A stretch of DNA of 64,000 nt from Anthonomus grandis grandis (lineage: Eukaryota; Arthropoda; Insecta; Coleoptera; Curculionidae). The translations under genes were made by a program, and so were the position numbers. Shown here in pieces: positions 60,801-64,000 of the stretch (its first letter is position 1; the number at the start of each line of letters is the position of its first letter). The stretch spans positions 18,662,001-18,726,000 of the forward strand of contig NC_065551.1 in the NCBI RefSeq assembly GCF_022605725.1, given 5' to 3'. Under the pieces are notes generated by a model that worked only from the letters and a program-made list of their open reading frames with translations, was not told where the DNA came from and did not search any database.

Positions 60801-60816
60801 TCGCCTTGTCCGCCAT
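15089..60816 (-). CDS. Rho GTPase-activating protein, ARHGAP6/36-like; whole 13-exon gene
   Basis: RhoGAP proteins stimulate GTP hydrolysis by Rho-family GTPases and shape actin and junction behaviour at the cytoplasmic side of the membrane. Joining 13 exons on the minus strand gives 4365 nt with every splice phase consistent (GT-AG throughout) and a final stop at 15089. Predicted length is 1454 residues: a Ser/Arg-rich N-terminus, a segment with WNSVTGRQVILQDTNLLHLT (exon 3), a GAP domain from about residue 700 to 970 with arginine finger near residue 794 (HTFGIFRVSASKK), and a Pro/Ser-rich tail. The exon 2-3 segment preceding the GAP domain, plus KKRLRQ, LREDFD and LLKEYLRDLPDPLL, resemble vertebrate ARHGAP6. 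That family placement is from remembered motifs and needs a search. In-frame TGA two codons before the ATG supports the start. Confidence 0.9.
16061..16225 (-). CDS. RhoGAP exon 12 (165 bp)
   Basis: Encodes DDIPYIEEVENGRHHMTIGV and APIVPPRRRNTSVGSD, a possible short proline-rich docking motif (PPRRR). Phase 1 at both ends. Confidence 0.9.
16285..16571 (-). CDS. RhoGAP exon 11 (287 bp)
   Basis: Very basic start (HKDKIRERSLRRKREK) followed by Ser-rich sequence with SSSLESNSSHTEDMHRIL. Phase 2 in, phase 1 out. Confidence 0.9.
16737..16928 (-). CDS. RhoGAP exon 10 (192 bp)
   Basis: Start of the C-terminal tail: acidic and Ser-rich (SVDELDSESNSAPWTP), then RTYSREEFLHE. No known domain. Acceptor GAGTAACTTAG and donor GTAAGA. 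Confidence 0.9.
16983..17265 (-). CDS. RhoGAP exon 9, end of the GAP domain (283 bp)
   Basis: Encodes GNKMDSNNLATVFAPNILH, the N-K-M-x-x-x-N-L-A-x-x-F-x-P-N block that lines the GTPase binding surface, with the expected Asn residues present. Following helices (IINVVRIMIDHYKQIF) close the domain. Confidence 0.95.
17320..17463 (-). CDS. RhoGAP exon 8 (144 bp)
   Basis: Encodes RRLQLEAIQHLVQLLP and RDTLYSLLCFLAHVAKNAND, matching the central GAP helices (L-P-x-x-N-x-x-x-L). Phase 1 at both ends. Confidence 0.95.
17514..17664 (-). CDS. RhoGAP exon 7 (151 bp)
   Basis: Encodes LREDFDCGKE and HDVASLLKEYLRDLPDPLLC, conserved helices of the GAP fold including the L-K-x-x-L-R-x-L-P-x-P-L signature. Acceptor AACTATATAG-type at 17665 and donor GTAAGA at 17513. 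Confidence 0.95.
17721..17954 (-). CDS. RhoGAP exon 6, arginine-finger exon (234 bp)
   Basis: This exon encodes 78 residues with VPNILSECIRHLQQNG, then HTFGIFRVSASKKRLRQ. The Arg in FRV corresponds to the catalytic arginine finger that completes the GTPase active site, so the domain is expected to be active. Acceptor follows TTTTTTTCCAG and the donor is GTGAGA. Confidence 0.95.
17955..19024. other. 5'-proximal AT-rich part of the downstream half of intron 5, no gene
   Basis: No coding sequence recognised. Two stretches (about 17950-18060 and 18615-18725) resemble each other: both start with CAATCTGGAAAAA and run through ATGTTTTCA..GTTG.ATATAAAA to TTTCCAG. The exon 6 acceptor region therefore appears to have an old duplicate about 660 bp inside the intron. 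Confidence 0.4.
19025..21305 (+). mobile_element. 5'-truncated non-LTR retrotransposon (Jockey/CR1-type)
   Basis: Plus-strand copy. It begins inside the endonuclease C-terminus (SDISDHYGQKL, the SDH block) and runs through the linker (19378-20127) with KKAKVLPIFKNKG, DYRPISLLSSISKIFERV and SGFRPNHST. It then continues past stops to a GVP-stop-GSILGPVLFILYVN block and catalytic YADD at 20332-20343, then KFLGIQIDSCLTWVSHI (20356-20637) and a C-terminal frame at 20832-21041. It ends with GAAATAAAGAAA and an ATT/TTA microsatellite tail (21283-21305). At least one nonsense codon (in GVPQG) and several frame breaks make it defective. The catalytic aspartates are still present. Confidence 0.8.
21800..24040 (-). 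mobile_element. 3'-truncated non-LTR retrotransposon with SGNH-like, endonuclease and RT start
   Basis: Read on the minus strand from 24040. The frame at 23989-23726 resembles the SGNH-esterase-like domain found before the endonuclease in some insect elements (RPKLLFVGGNCSRVFLKKL), with the usual GDS nucleophile motif changed to GGN. After a gap, endonuclease blocks appear in broken frames: VTEHWLKPNE near 23240, YRPPTGD near 23010, AGDFNINFTD near 22940 and SGISDHEAIL at the start of the 271-codon frame 22773-21958. That frame continues into the RT start with KSAGADGISSKLL. Related sequence continues to about 21800, where the copy stops before the catalytic YADD region. The same family supplies the 3' part at 37740-38835. 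Confidence 0.75.
24041..24378. other. Spacer between retroelements
   Basis: AT-rich; no gene or clear element end recognised. Confidence 0.35.
24379..24442. repeat. Nested inverted repeat (23-bp perfect arms)
   Basis: Arms 24379-24401 and 24420-24442 are exact reverse complements around an 18-nt spacer. The spacer begins with AA then CTTAGCAG, which itself pairs with the end of the left arm (CTGCTAAG), so a short hairpin precedes the longer one. Confidence 0.95.
24461..24703 (+). repeat. Two 77-bp direct repeats, 166 bp apart
   Basis: TAGCGAAACATGTAACCTTC begins both copies (24461 and 24627). Both run through GTGACATAT.AAAGATGTTTT and GACCGAGACTTG to TTTTTCTCTA, with only a few differences. 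They lie just downstream of the Penelope-like coding remnant (which is on the minus strand) and may be its terminal or LTR-like modules. Confidence 0.85.
24750..25480 (-). pseudogene. Penelope-like element reverse transcriptase remnant
   Basis: On the minus strand the catalytic block YMDDIFLIYHHDEIDLNNFL is intact (YMDD at 25143-25132) and is followed by CTIKFT and SFLDILI, the order found in Penelope-like RTs. After a frame break, KKEVVKSFYYRSNIICDYQN and a stretch ending KEFDNP then stop at about 24750 match the region after the palm. Upstream the sequence is too decayed to follow beyond about 25480. No GIY-YIG endonuclease part was found. The assignment rests on the motif order and is independent of the direct repeats nearby. 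Confidence 0.6.
25481..26160. other. AT-rich spacer with a CA-rich run
   Basis: A short CA-rich run lies at 25679-25706. No gene recognised. Some of it may be 5' debris of the Penelope-like element. Confidence 0.4.
26161..27990 (+). mobile_element. R4/Dong-like non-LTR retrotransposon remnant with restriction-like endonuclease
   Basis: Plus-strand fragments in shifting frames. PLFLTQGTTYSIPKDHKNTE opens the RT. NALQQKGCANAAMGC near 26340 resembles the ALQQKGCR..SRGC signature of the R4/Dong clade. FQGLTSPLWFFLAMNP near 26615-26660 is the domain equivalent of FQGDSLSPLWF. The catalytic aspartates that should follow are not readable. Near the end, MPNRPDVLLLDKNARQIILV then DE (27569-27640) matches the restriction-like endonuclease core (P-D ... 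V-D). AATAAA at 27963 may be the 3' signal. Elements of this type cut DNA with a C-terminal endonuclease rather than an APE enzyme. Heavily mutated and non-functional. Confidence 0.6.
27991..29321. other. Intron 5, AT-rich with degenerate repeats, no gene
   Basis: Segments starting TACCTGAAAA at about 28172 and 28452 align loosely for roughly 170 bp (shared CTCAACTT, ATTTTAAA, TGGAAAAATGT), suggesting an old duplication about 280 bp apart. A 115-codon plus frame at 28866-29213 has no recognisable similarity and overlaps nothing supported. Confidence 0.35.
29322..29506 (-). CDS. RhoGAP exon 5 (185 bp), start of the GAP region
   Basis: Acceptor CCTTTTCAG and donor GTAAGA. It opens with GLVFGIPLTQCVENDR, the typical entry into a RhoGAP domain (F-G-x-x-L), followed by a Ser/Arg-rich insertion relative to shorter GAP domains. 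Phase 1 to phase 0. It is separated from exon 6 by 11.4 kb of transposon-filled intron. Confidence 0.9.
29530..30010 (+). pseudogene. C-terminal fragment of a non-LTR retrotransposon protein
   Basis: The 122-codon frame 29567-29935 reads like the extreme C-terminus of Jockey/CR1-type polyproteins: a leucine-rich start, then NHNYDTRTRCN (compare the usual H-N-T-R block) and YFGPKLYNLLPDACR (usual G-P-x-x-W/Y-N-x-L-P). It is followed by a short AT-rich 3' region. The RT itself is absent, so this is a 5'-truncated insertion immediately upstream, on the opposite strand, of RhoGAP exon 5. Confidence 0.6.
30011..30798. other. Purine-rich intron 4 sequence
   Basis: Strongly A/G-biased on the plus strand (AGAAAA, GAAATAG, TGGAAAAT words repeated). 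Similar text resumes on the other side of the long-TIR element at 33390-33660, so it is probably the original intron into which that element inserted. No gene. Confidence 0.4.
31346..32540 (+). pseudogene. DUF4817-DDE_3 transposase remnant with palindromic break
   Basis: The left end TA-CAGGGTGTTTCAGAACTATG lies at 31344. Frame 31636-31851 encodes the DUF4817-type head (FTNQELADMHLAYGATNCNA, then ASRLYHERYPERQHPGYKKF). The chain then enters an inverted repeat at 31811-31906 and stops. The rest resumes at about 31940-32540 with DVFNGSVNLHNMHYWSETNP, FLQHDGCSWHFARGV (second catalytic Asp present) and WPPRSLDLTVLDFYLWGRLK (third acidic site). The middle, with the first catalytic aspartate block (FTDEA), is missing. 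No matching right terminus was found. Confidence 0.75.
31811..31906. repeat. Compound inverted repeat inside the transposase
   Basis: Arms of 41 bp (31811-31851 and 31866-31906) are complementary with one mismatch. The 14-nt spacer (GTTTACACTTGATA) is itself complementary to the end of the left arm, so a short hairpin is followed by a second, longer complementary copy. Confidence 0.9.
33384..34346. other. Remainder of intron 4, no gene
   Basis: Purine-rich at first, then ordinary AT-rich intron up to the donor of exon 4. A 71-codon minus frame at 33705-33920 has no supporting signal. Confidence 0.4.
34347..34451 (-). CDS. RhoGAP exon 4 (105 bp)
   Basis: Acceptor TGAATTTCTAG and donor GTAAGC. 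It encodes a basic linker with PTKKRRPYLLKRKALTTG. Phase 1 at both ends, so the exon could be skipped without shifting the frame. Confidence 0.85.
34548..35850 (+). repeat. Degenerate GA-rich tandem repeat in intron 3
   Basis: GTGAGA.GATGA.AGAAGATT-like cores recur at about 34551, 34674, 34769, 34903, 35049, 35514 and 35803. They are accompanied by CAAAGATTCTTTT, AATCAAGAAAG and GATAATTCGA words in constant order. The best-matching pairs (35019-35090, 35490-35558, 35778-35845) suggest a unit near 145 bp or multiples of it. Copies are strongly diverged. No coding potential. Confidence 0.65.
36083..36239 (-). CDS. RhoGAP exon 3 (157 bp)
   Basis: Acceptor TTTTTGTAG and donor GTAAGA. It encodes SCIWNSVTGRQVILQ followed by LTEVERKVLQKVAIAKLQ, the conserved block that precedes the GAP domain in ARHGAP6-like proteins. 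Phase 0 to phase 1. Confidence 0.9.
36240..37162. other. Intron 2, 5' side of the composite transposon; no gene
   Basis: AT-rich sequence downstream of which (on the minus strand) lies the exon 3 acceptor. Nothing recognisable. Confidence 0.4.
37740..38835 (-). pseudogene. Non-LTR (Jockey/CR1-type) reverse transcriptase, 5'-truncated
   Basis: Two overlapping minus-strand frames (38835-38470 and 38624-37740) join by a frameshift. In order: LPDSALNALVSAINNSLHIG, AVVIPLHKGGDL, NQFGFQARKGT, KAFDCVDHGILLFKLDKYGF, CGVPQGSVLGPLLFLLYVDD, catalytic FADD at 38183-38172 (plus coordinates), KFLGITIDGRLQFEDHI. All core RT blocks are recognisable and the catalytic pair is intact, but the frameshift and missing 5' half make it non-autonomous. 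The first block closely resembles the end of the element at 21958-22773, so both copies belong to one family. Confidence 0.85.
38842..39534 (+). pseudogene. DDE_3 transposase remnant with altered second catalytic residue
   Basis: It starts abruptly after the retrotransposon junction with LLPDDREARLAFCRWLCEMN, then ILFTDEAMFTRNG (first Asp present, 38941-38955). A stop at about 39063 and a frame change follow, with FLLGPVILPGNLTG recognisable. Then comes FQLNGAPAHFAINIRNYLHQ, where the usual Q-D-G-A-P-A-H reads L-N-G, so the second catalytic Asp is Asn. PWPPRSPDLTPLDFSVWGCI lies in the frame 39328-39534 (third site present). Its right terminus is probably the GCCCTGTATA at about 39943-39952. 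The left terminus is lost. Confidence 0.75.
40487..42370 (+). mobile_element. Tigger/pogo-like transposon, right end missing
   Basis: Left terminus CAGTAGAGTCTCGATAACGT follows TA at 40485-40486. CGTGAAC-type words recur five or more times in the first 130 bp, typical of subterminal repeats. No inverted copy of the terminus is found before 42395. Instead CATGAAC words in the same orientation lie near 42335-42360. It contains one transposase gene (see next entry). Confidence 0.75.
40670..42190 (+). pseudogene. Tigger-like DDE_1 transposase with intron and three nonsense codons
   Basis: The frame begins within the psq-type helix-turn-helix (NFSTNLYAIKKKKDQITS). A CENP-B/Tc5-like second HTH follows (PISGLILKEKAKYFHEKLY, then WLQKLKKRFGIR), then the DDE catalytic blocks YNADEPGLY (41083-41111), LLLLDNAPSHP (about 41480) and MPPNVTPLIQPMDQN (41549-41600). 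A GT-AG intron of 56 nt (41376-41431) joins PE to ARKF in phase. In-frame stops are TAA at 41112, TAG at 41513 and TAA at 42011, and protein-like sequence continues after the last. All three catalytic acidic residues are present, but the gene is dead by nonsense mutation and lacks the start of its first HTH. Confidence 0.8.
42428..44944. other. Intron 2, degenerate repeats, no gene
   Basis: ACTGGTCTAAA / CCGGTTTAAAA-like words recur near 42639, 43311, 43613 and 44001, with (G)CAAACTTC..TTACTG words after them, suggesting a very old tandem repeat with period of roughly 300-390 bp. No coding sequence was recognised. Confidence 0.35.
44945..45087 (-). CDS. RhoGAP exon 2 (143 bp)
   Basis: Acceptor TTTTTCTAG lies before 45087 and donor GTAAAC after 44945. 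Its length (143, remainder 2 modulo 3) is what is needed to connect phase 1 at the end of exon 1 to phase 0 at exon 3. It encodes a basic, Ser-rich piece with KKIFRSRSKSQTRPAQTPCSW leading directly into the exon 3 motif. A Tigger-like transposon begins only 128 bp upstream of its acceptor. Confidence 0.8.
45215..47760 (-). mobile_element. Tigger/pogo-like DNA transposon with perfect 24-bp ends
   Basis: The left terminus 45215-45238 (CCGTCATCTGGGGTGAATTC and four more bases) and right terminus 47737-47760 are exact reverse complements, each flanked by TA, giving a 2546-bp element. The motif GTCCGAATTCACCCC recurs inside (45392-45406), with its reverse just after (45415-45429) and again as GTCCGAATTTACCCCA at 47375-47390, next to the transposase start. 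It inserted 128 bp upstream of RhoGAP exon 2, and the perfect ends indicate a relatively recent copy. Confidence 0.9.
45681..47373 (-). pseudogene. Tigger-like DDE_1 transposase, frameshifted
   Basis: The ATG at 47373 opens a 106-codon frame with an HTH (ALEDVRRGRRSIRDASETYM). The chain shifts frame near 47100 into 47152-46964 (second HTH: GFPLTRSDIRHVVKIYLDRK, GQEWFYCFLNRN), then again into 46967-46401. There NYDETNMSNDPG (first Asp), KIIMGDNLSSHVS (second) and PPNSTHLLQPLDVAFF (third) are all present. Around 46430-46350 another frame change is needed (LQSKGCIPKSEFPRVFNTT lies in a third frame) before the C-terminal frame 46343-45681, which holds FRAYGIFPLNPE and an acidic tail. Catalytic residues are intact; three frame breaks prevent expression. 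Confidence 0.8.
47930..48690 (+). pseudogene. Very degenerate non-LTR retrotransposon 3' fragment
   Basis: Scattered plus-strand words such as CAKGLLLNANKTQKLYVSTE (near 48055, compare N-G-L-x-L-N-x-x-K-T-x) and LKVIKRIIHFSLQIKAVRYI (near 48170) occur in the order of an RT thumb and C-terminal region. Stops are frequent. ACTTAAATAAATG near 48668 may be the 3' end. Weak assignment. Confidence 0.35.
48691..49376. other. AT-rich intron 1 sequence, no gene
   Basis: Long A/T runs only. The 72-codon minus frame 48756-48974 has AT-rich composition and no similarity. Confidence 0.4.
49377..50990 (+). pseudogene. Decayed non-LTR retrotransposon (endonuclease end and RT)
   Basis: Plus-strand pieces in changing frames. 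QFNQITDINQYCLDLVF near 49510-49555 resembles the endonuclease C-terminus. RTNRTQFWSYIQSKK near 50060 is in the linker. DGVPSFV comes before the frame 50275-50511 with KTGIFPECWKTAKVCTILKK. SGAPQGSNLGPLLFMFINDV follows (50766-50825), and LAYVNDLELF stands where the catalytic YADD is expected, so the site reads YVND. The copy is therefore inactive at the catalytic site as well as frame-broken. It ends against the CAGGGTG terminus at 51016. Confidence 0.65.
51305..51946 (+). mobile_element. Nested 642-bp Harbinger-like element with MADF-type frame
   Basis: Both ends read CTGCGTCCACACCGAGTCGA (51305-51324 and, reversed, 51927-51946), flanked by TTAA-like sequence. Many GTCGA/TCGAC words follow inside both ends. 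The frame 51511-51891 begins, from the Met at 51550, with EWEQAKVRAFIEAYKPKTNL and WDSKTKNYKNRNLRAM, the layout of a MADF (Myb/SANT-like) DNA-binding domain as encoded by the second gene of PIF/Harbinger elements. No DDE nuclease gene is present, so it would depend on another copy. Classification is from the end sequence style, TWA-like target and MADF frame. Confidence 0.6.
51550..51891 (+). CDS. MADF-domain-like protein, truncated
   Basis: From the second Met (51550) the protein resembles the first two thirds of a MADF domain, W-E-x-x-x-V-R-x-F-I-E-x-Y and LWDSKTKNYKNRN. It then runs into SKRYFEDLVEPKIFFWR and finally into the right terminal repeat, so the C-terminus is unlikely to be original. 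In Harbinger elements the Myb/MADF protein guides the nuclease to the ends. Here it is probably a deletion derivative rather than an active gene. Confidence 0.45.
   Translation, partial: EWEQAKVRAFIEAYKPKTNLWDSKTKNYKNRNLRAMPLWKLVQNLTSRSKRYFEDLVEPKIFFWRNFSFFSCDNNNIRGTSKNNVFFVGHVDLTDRQTFVSTLVWTDAVFVAC
53183..53700 (-). pseudogene. Non-LTR reverse transcriptase fragment with internal tandem duplication
   Basis: On the minus strand, FIIFVNDSPFSKQKK and SIVSCADNENL (the usual YADD position reading CADN) are followed by FDENRLVLNQENTC and FLGIHI..FLIWSSHISKL in several frames, the RT palm-to-thumb order. The palm piece is present twice (53442-53554 and 53576-53688). Strongly decayed. Confidence 0.5.
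53442..53688. repeat. Tandem duplication, 134-bp period
   Basis: A 113-bp segment (53442-53554) is repeated identically by eye at 53576-53688, with a 21-bp link. It affects the RT fragment only. Confidence 0.9.
53701..54540. other. AT-rich intron sequence with a retroelement-like 3' tail
   Basis: GGAAATAAACGGC followed by an ATT/TTA-rich run (54095-54132) resembles the 3' ends of the non-LTR elements at 21.3 and 57.9 kb, so a plus-strand 3' UTR fragment probably lies here. No coding part was seen. Confidence 0.4.
54541..57905 (+). mobile_element. Non-LTR retrotransposon (Jockey/CR1-type), nearly full ORF2
   Basis: Plus-strand copy. Endonuclease starts near 54690 (NDWKPKIVFLNETHVSC in a broken frame), then RCDIRYKIVTV and NVIVGDFNFDLL (54844-55146). 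KISDHSILSITL opens the long frame 55238-56374, which contains the linker and RT start (GVFPESWKLTTIIPVPK, FRPINTVLIYEKV, NQSGFRENNSCES). VPQGTVLGPLLFLIYIND and FADD (56590-56601) follow in the frame 56449-56706. EIKYLGIMLDCNLNFQAHAD comes next, then the C-terminal frame 57003-57428 with SYHTRNRTDF. About four frame breaks or stops interrupt it. The copy ends with AATAAATGC and a TTA-rich tail at 57870-57905. Least decayed retroelement in the window. Confidence 0.8.
57906..59228. other. 3' part (5' of gene direction) of intron 1 next to exon 1; no gene
   Basis: AT-rich with T-runs; no coding sequence or element ends recognised. Confidence 0.4.
59229..60816 (-). CDS. RhoGAP exon 1 (start codon, residues 1-529)
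   Basis: The ATG at 60816 is preceded by an in-frame TGA at 60822-60820, so translation cannot start further upstream in this frame. The exon ends with the donor GTTAGT at 59228. It is rich in Arg, Lys and Ser, with a compact segment RKTWKYMADAGRKLIPDG near residue 46 and a highly charged run around residues 375-395 (KKKLAEEEEEKRELEREQ) likely to form a helix. Large parts look intrinsically disordered. No known catalytic domain is visible here. Two antisense frames on the plus strand are shadows. Confidence 0.9.
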
Positions 60817-62370
60817 ACTTCAACACGCGGCTTATTCAAAATGCGGTTTTTAAATAGTTTAGTTCATGGTATCTGGGACTCGACTATGCATTTTTTTTCA
60901 AATCAAAAATGATCACACTTTTGGCATCGTGCGGCAGCGAATGAAAATAATTTTTGCATAAGTTCCGTTCAATCTGGGTGGTACAACTTAATATCACGCC
61001 GGCAACAAACAATTGGATTAAATAAAATGCGGACAAGTTTTGGCAACAATTCTTGGAGCGTGGGTTTCGGGTGGATTTTTTGGTCAGCTGACACGGCTGC
61101 AAATGCTACTTAACAATTTAAAGACCCTTTGATATATAATTTTTTTTTCAATTCACTTATTACACTGGTAGCACCTTTTAGTTCACAAAACCACGTAACA
61201 CTCGAGGTTGACACTGATATTTATTTCATTTTTTTATTATTAAAAAAAAAGTTGCACGGTCGAGCGCCCGGCTGACTCAAAAAACTGCGAGACACCAACT
61301 TGGAAAAGTGGAATTACTTCGAAACAAAAATATCAGATTTTGGCAAGAGATACAGCGTAGTTTTCGCAATGTTTTTTACGTAAAAATAGACCGAAAATCT
61401 CTAACGGTGGGCCTCAGGGTGGATAACCGGAACATCTACTGGCTATAGACGAATTAAAAATATCGTTTACCGTTTGATCTCTAAAGCGGGACATCGTATT
61501 GTAGGTCTGGTTTAGTTATTAATGATGTTCATTTATTGAAGCATAAAAAAAGCAAAATTTTTTATTGGGATTTTTGAAATTCACGTATAATGATCTAAAA
61601 TAAAAAAAAATTATTGAAAGTTTTGAATTTAAGTTATTAGTTACACTTTTTTATCTTACCTTGCCATTTCATTCTTTTCTCACTATATGCTCTGAAAAGT
61701 CAAAATTATTTTCCTGATGGTCATTGCTCTTTGCGTAACGTATGTTATTTGTCTTGTTAACATCTTTTAGCCTCTTCTTTTCTTCTTTCTCGATATTTTT
61801 ATTTTACTTTTAATTTGCATTTTCTGTACTAAGTGTATGTACTCTTTAATATAGCTTGTCTTGCATTTAGAGCAATTTTTTTATCAAATTTTAATTAAAA
61901 AGTCATCATTTTCTAAAAATTTGAAATGTTTTAGGTGATTTTTTATATGTTATTGCCCCTCTATCTCAATTTTTTGGAAATTCCTTCCAGCGCAGTGGTA
62001 AACGATTCTATGTTGTCAGAGGGTAAATGGAAGAGGAAGTAAAAGAAATGAATGTTCCCAGGTTATTATGTAATCTGTTACAGTTTCCATAAATAGCAGA
62101 ATATATAGTCTGAGTGTCTTAAATTAAATTTTTGCGTGAATTATCTGAAAAGCAGACAAAATTTTCTGAAAATTCTCGGATTTCTATCGCATTTAAATAC
62201 AATCTGAGCTACTATCGCATTTAAATACAATCTATTCAAATATGATTTGTTTATACTTAAATCAGAAAAGAAACATGATTTTCACTATGATTTTTAAGTC
62301 CTAGATACATAATCACATCCGGATGTGATCAAAATCACAAACTTTTCTTAAAATATTATTTTTCTTATAC
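60817..62370. other. Upstream region of the RhoGAP gene
   Basis: The 5' UTR and promoter should lie here, on the minus strand from 60817 rightward. It is slightly less AT-rich around 60955-61100 and 61250-61430. No TATA box or initiator can be assigned with confidence, and no other gene was seen. Confidence 0.35.
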
Positions 62371-64000
62371 AGGGTGACAATTTGAAAACTTTCCACCCTT
62401 AATATCTTTCCTGCAGTTAACCATATTAAAAATTGAAAGGACGCGTCCATTTTATTTGTAAGGGGAAAACTTTAAATAAATATTTTTGATCTGCTTGTTT
62501 TAATCCCCTAGAAAAAGTAGATCTCATCATTAGAATCTTAAATAGAAGTGAGGGTCAAATTGTACCTCTTACTTCGTTGCTTTTTAGTTAGAGCTATTCG
62601 AGTATTCGCGTTTTAAAGATGCAGAAAAAAACAAAAAAAATAATTAAACGTGTGTGTGCGTTTACACAAAAAATATTGCACTGGATCTTCTTGTAGTATA
62701 AATGATTAGAATAGTAGGAAAGAAATCTAGTATAAAGAATTAATTTTCTATTTATTAATTATTTTACTTCAACAAAAATCACTTTTTGCTTGTAAAAGAA
62801 ACATTTCTGTAATAAAACACACGTGACCTACTTACGCACAATCTGAGAAGATGCTGAAAATTTTGTTAACTTTCCTATAAATACTGATAAAGTCTGTTTT
62901 CAAACTTTTCCCTAACATTTCTAAAAACTTTATCGACAATTGACTGGCATTCTGCTACAATTCGTCTTTTAAGATCGTCAATATCAGCAGCTTGTGTTTT
63001 TTAAACAGTTGATTTAATATGTTCCCAAAGAAAAGTCTAAAGAGTGTTTAGTTCGGTGGTCTTGGAGGCCATTTAAATAGCCATTTTCTGCGAATTTATT
63101 TATATGCCATACCATTATAACAGTGAGGTTGAACAGCCTCCTGCTGGGATGTTAGAAAATCCTTCCATAAAACTGAATTACCCTCTGTACCAATTTGAGT
63201 TTTTAGCTCATAAGTAGTAAAAAGATCAATAGTTTTTTCAAGCCTATTAAGGTTCAGATTACCTGTTAAGGTTCCTTCAATAAATAAAGGACCAGTAACG
63301 GCATTTCCAAGAATACAAACCTAGACATTATTTTTTTGAGTATATTGTGTATGTCGTTTTCAAAAAATATGGGGGTTTTGATCACTCCAATATTGACCAT
63401 TTTTTTAATTTATCCATTTAGGAAAAAAGAACATTCATCTCTAAAATAGAAATTTGGCAAAATATTAGGGATGGCGTTGACTTGACGACTTATGAAGTCA
63501 CAAGACGATCTTCTTTTATCAATCATTATAGAGTTATTGAAGTATTGGCATTTTATATATTTATGCATTTTTAGAGCCTTTCTTCCTTTATCGCATGATG
63601 TTCCTATCTGTGTTCTGCTACTATCCGCTGAGCTGTTAAGCTCTGCAGCAAATAATCCCAAATCCACAATTTGAGCTCCTTGATTCATCACTCGTGGGTT
63701 ATCGTTTTTTCTAATATTCACAGAACCAGTTTTATAAAACTTTGCCACCAAATGAAGCATATATATGTGACTAATGCCATTCTCACACTCACAGCCCAAC
63801 AAGCAAACGCGATCTAATAGTAATATTCCTGTTTTGGCTACATCTTTTTAAGTCGCTGACCATGTTTGGTTTGTATAATACATTTTTAAAATCAATGCAA
63901 TAGTTTTTGTGGAAAGAATCTGAAACCCAAATCTCAATGAAGGCAAGTTTAATGTCTTCTGCACTTTTGAAATATAACTATTCGGAAACCAGACAAAAGC
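62371..64000 (-). mobile_element. DDE_3 (mariner-like) element, partly outside the window
   Basis: TA then CAGGGTGACAATTTGAAAAC at 62373 is a typical terminus of these elements. The matching right end would lie beyond 64000. Minus-strand transposase blocks are present in broken frames: NFYFRDECSFFLNG in frame 63802-63410 (first Asp position reads RDE), NAVTGPLFIEGTLTG near 63295, KWPPRPPN near 63055 and DDLKRRIVAECQSIVDKVF near 62960. Only one side is visible, so size and target site are unknown. Confidence 0.7.
62870..63990 (-). pseudogene. DUF4817-DDE_3 transposase remnant
   Basis: The 130-codon frame (63802-63410) covers the end of the DNA-binding head (HLVAKFYKTGSVNIRKND) and the first catalytic block. 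The rest of the catalytic domain follows in at least two other frames down to about 62870 with stops. The second catalytic block (normally Q-D-G-A-P-A-H) is not recognisable: the corresponding area reads QEAVQPHCYN. Not functional. Confidence 0.6.

Noticed and set aside
59234..60853. Several plus-strand frames of 60-100 codons opposite exon 1
   Set aside because: They are antisense shadows of the RhoGAP exon 1 coding sequence.

Overview
The window is animal nuclear DNA, most likely from an insect. The base composition is AT-rich, introns have GT-AG borders, and the mobile-element load is heavy: mariner-like DDE_3 with DUF4817-type heads, pogo/Tigger, hAT, Harbinger-like, several non-LTR clades and a Penelope-like element. 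A beetle is a reasonable guess but is not shown by the sequence. No bacterial-style operons, CRISPR arrays, tRNA or rRNA genes were recognised.

The only clear host gene is on the minus strand and spans about 46 kb (15089-60816). Thirteen coding exons could be joined by hand. All splice phases agree and give 4365 nt of coding sequence, 1454 residues plus a stop. The product is a Rho GTPase-activating protein whose GAP domain, with an intact arginine finger, and preceding segment most resemble the ARHGAP6/ARHGAP36 group. Exon 1 (about 530 codons) lies at the right. Exons 2-5 are small and scattered between transposons. Exons 6-13 are packed into 2.9 kb at the left. A possible exon of another minus-strand gene lies at 1849-1938.

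Almost everything else is transposon debris, most of it inside the RhoGAP introns. Left of the gene are a hAT-like element (2.2-4.6 kb), a Tigger remnant (4.9-6.0 kb), and a 6.9-kb inverted-repeat structure (7.0-13.8 kb). That structure holds a transposase/reverse-transcriptase segment amplified three times in tandem. Intron 5 (18.0-29.3 kb) holds four retroelements in series: two Jockey/CR1-type, one Penelope-like, one R4/Dong-like. Intron 4 (29.5-34.3 kb) holds a non-LTR 3' end and a long-TIR element enclosing a DDE_3 transposase. Intron 3 is largely a degenerate GA-rich tandem repeat. Intron 2 (36.2-44.9 kb) holds a 5.3-kb composite bounded by near-perfect 33-bp terminal repeats. Intron 1 (45.1-59.2 kb) holds a Tigger-like element with perfect 24-bp ends, several decayed non-LTR copies, a Harbinger-like insert nested in a DDE_3 element, and a fairly young non-LTR copy (54.6-57.9 kb). 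Right of the gene is part of another DDE_3 element.

The most unusual observations concern rearrangement rather than new enzymes. They are: (i) the tandem triplication, whose junctions carry a 72-bp filler identical to a site about 4 kb upstream; (ii) near-perfect palindromes inside transposase genes, two of which share a hairpin-then-longer-copy layout suggestive of template switching; (iii) a 134-bp palindromic insertion whose empty site is preserved in the opposite inverted arm; and (iv) duplicated 77-bp modules beside the Penelope remnant that resemble decayed hammerhead cores. No intact autonomous element was found.
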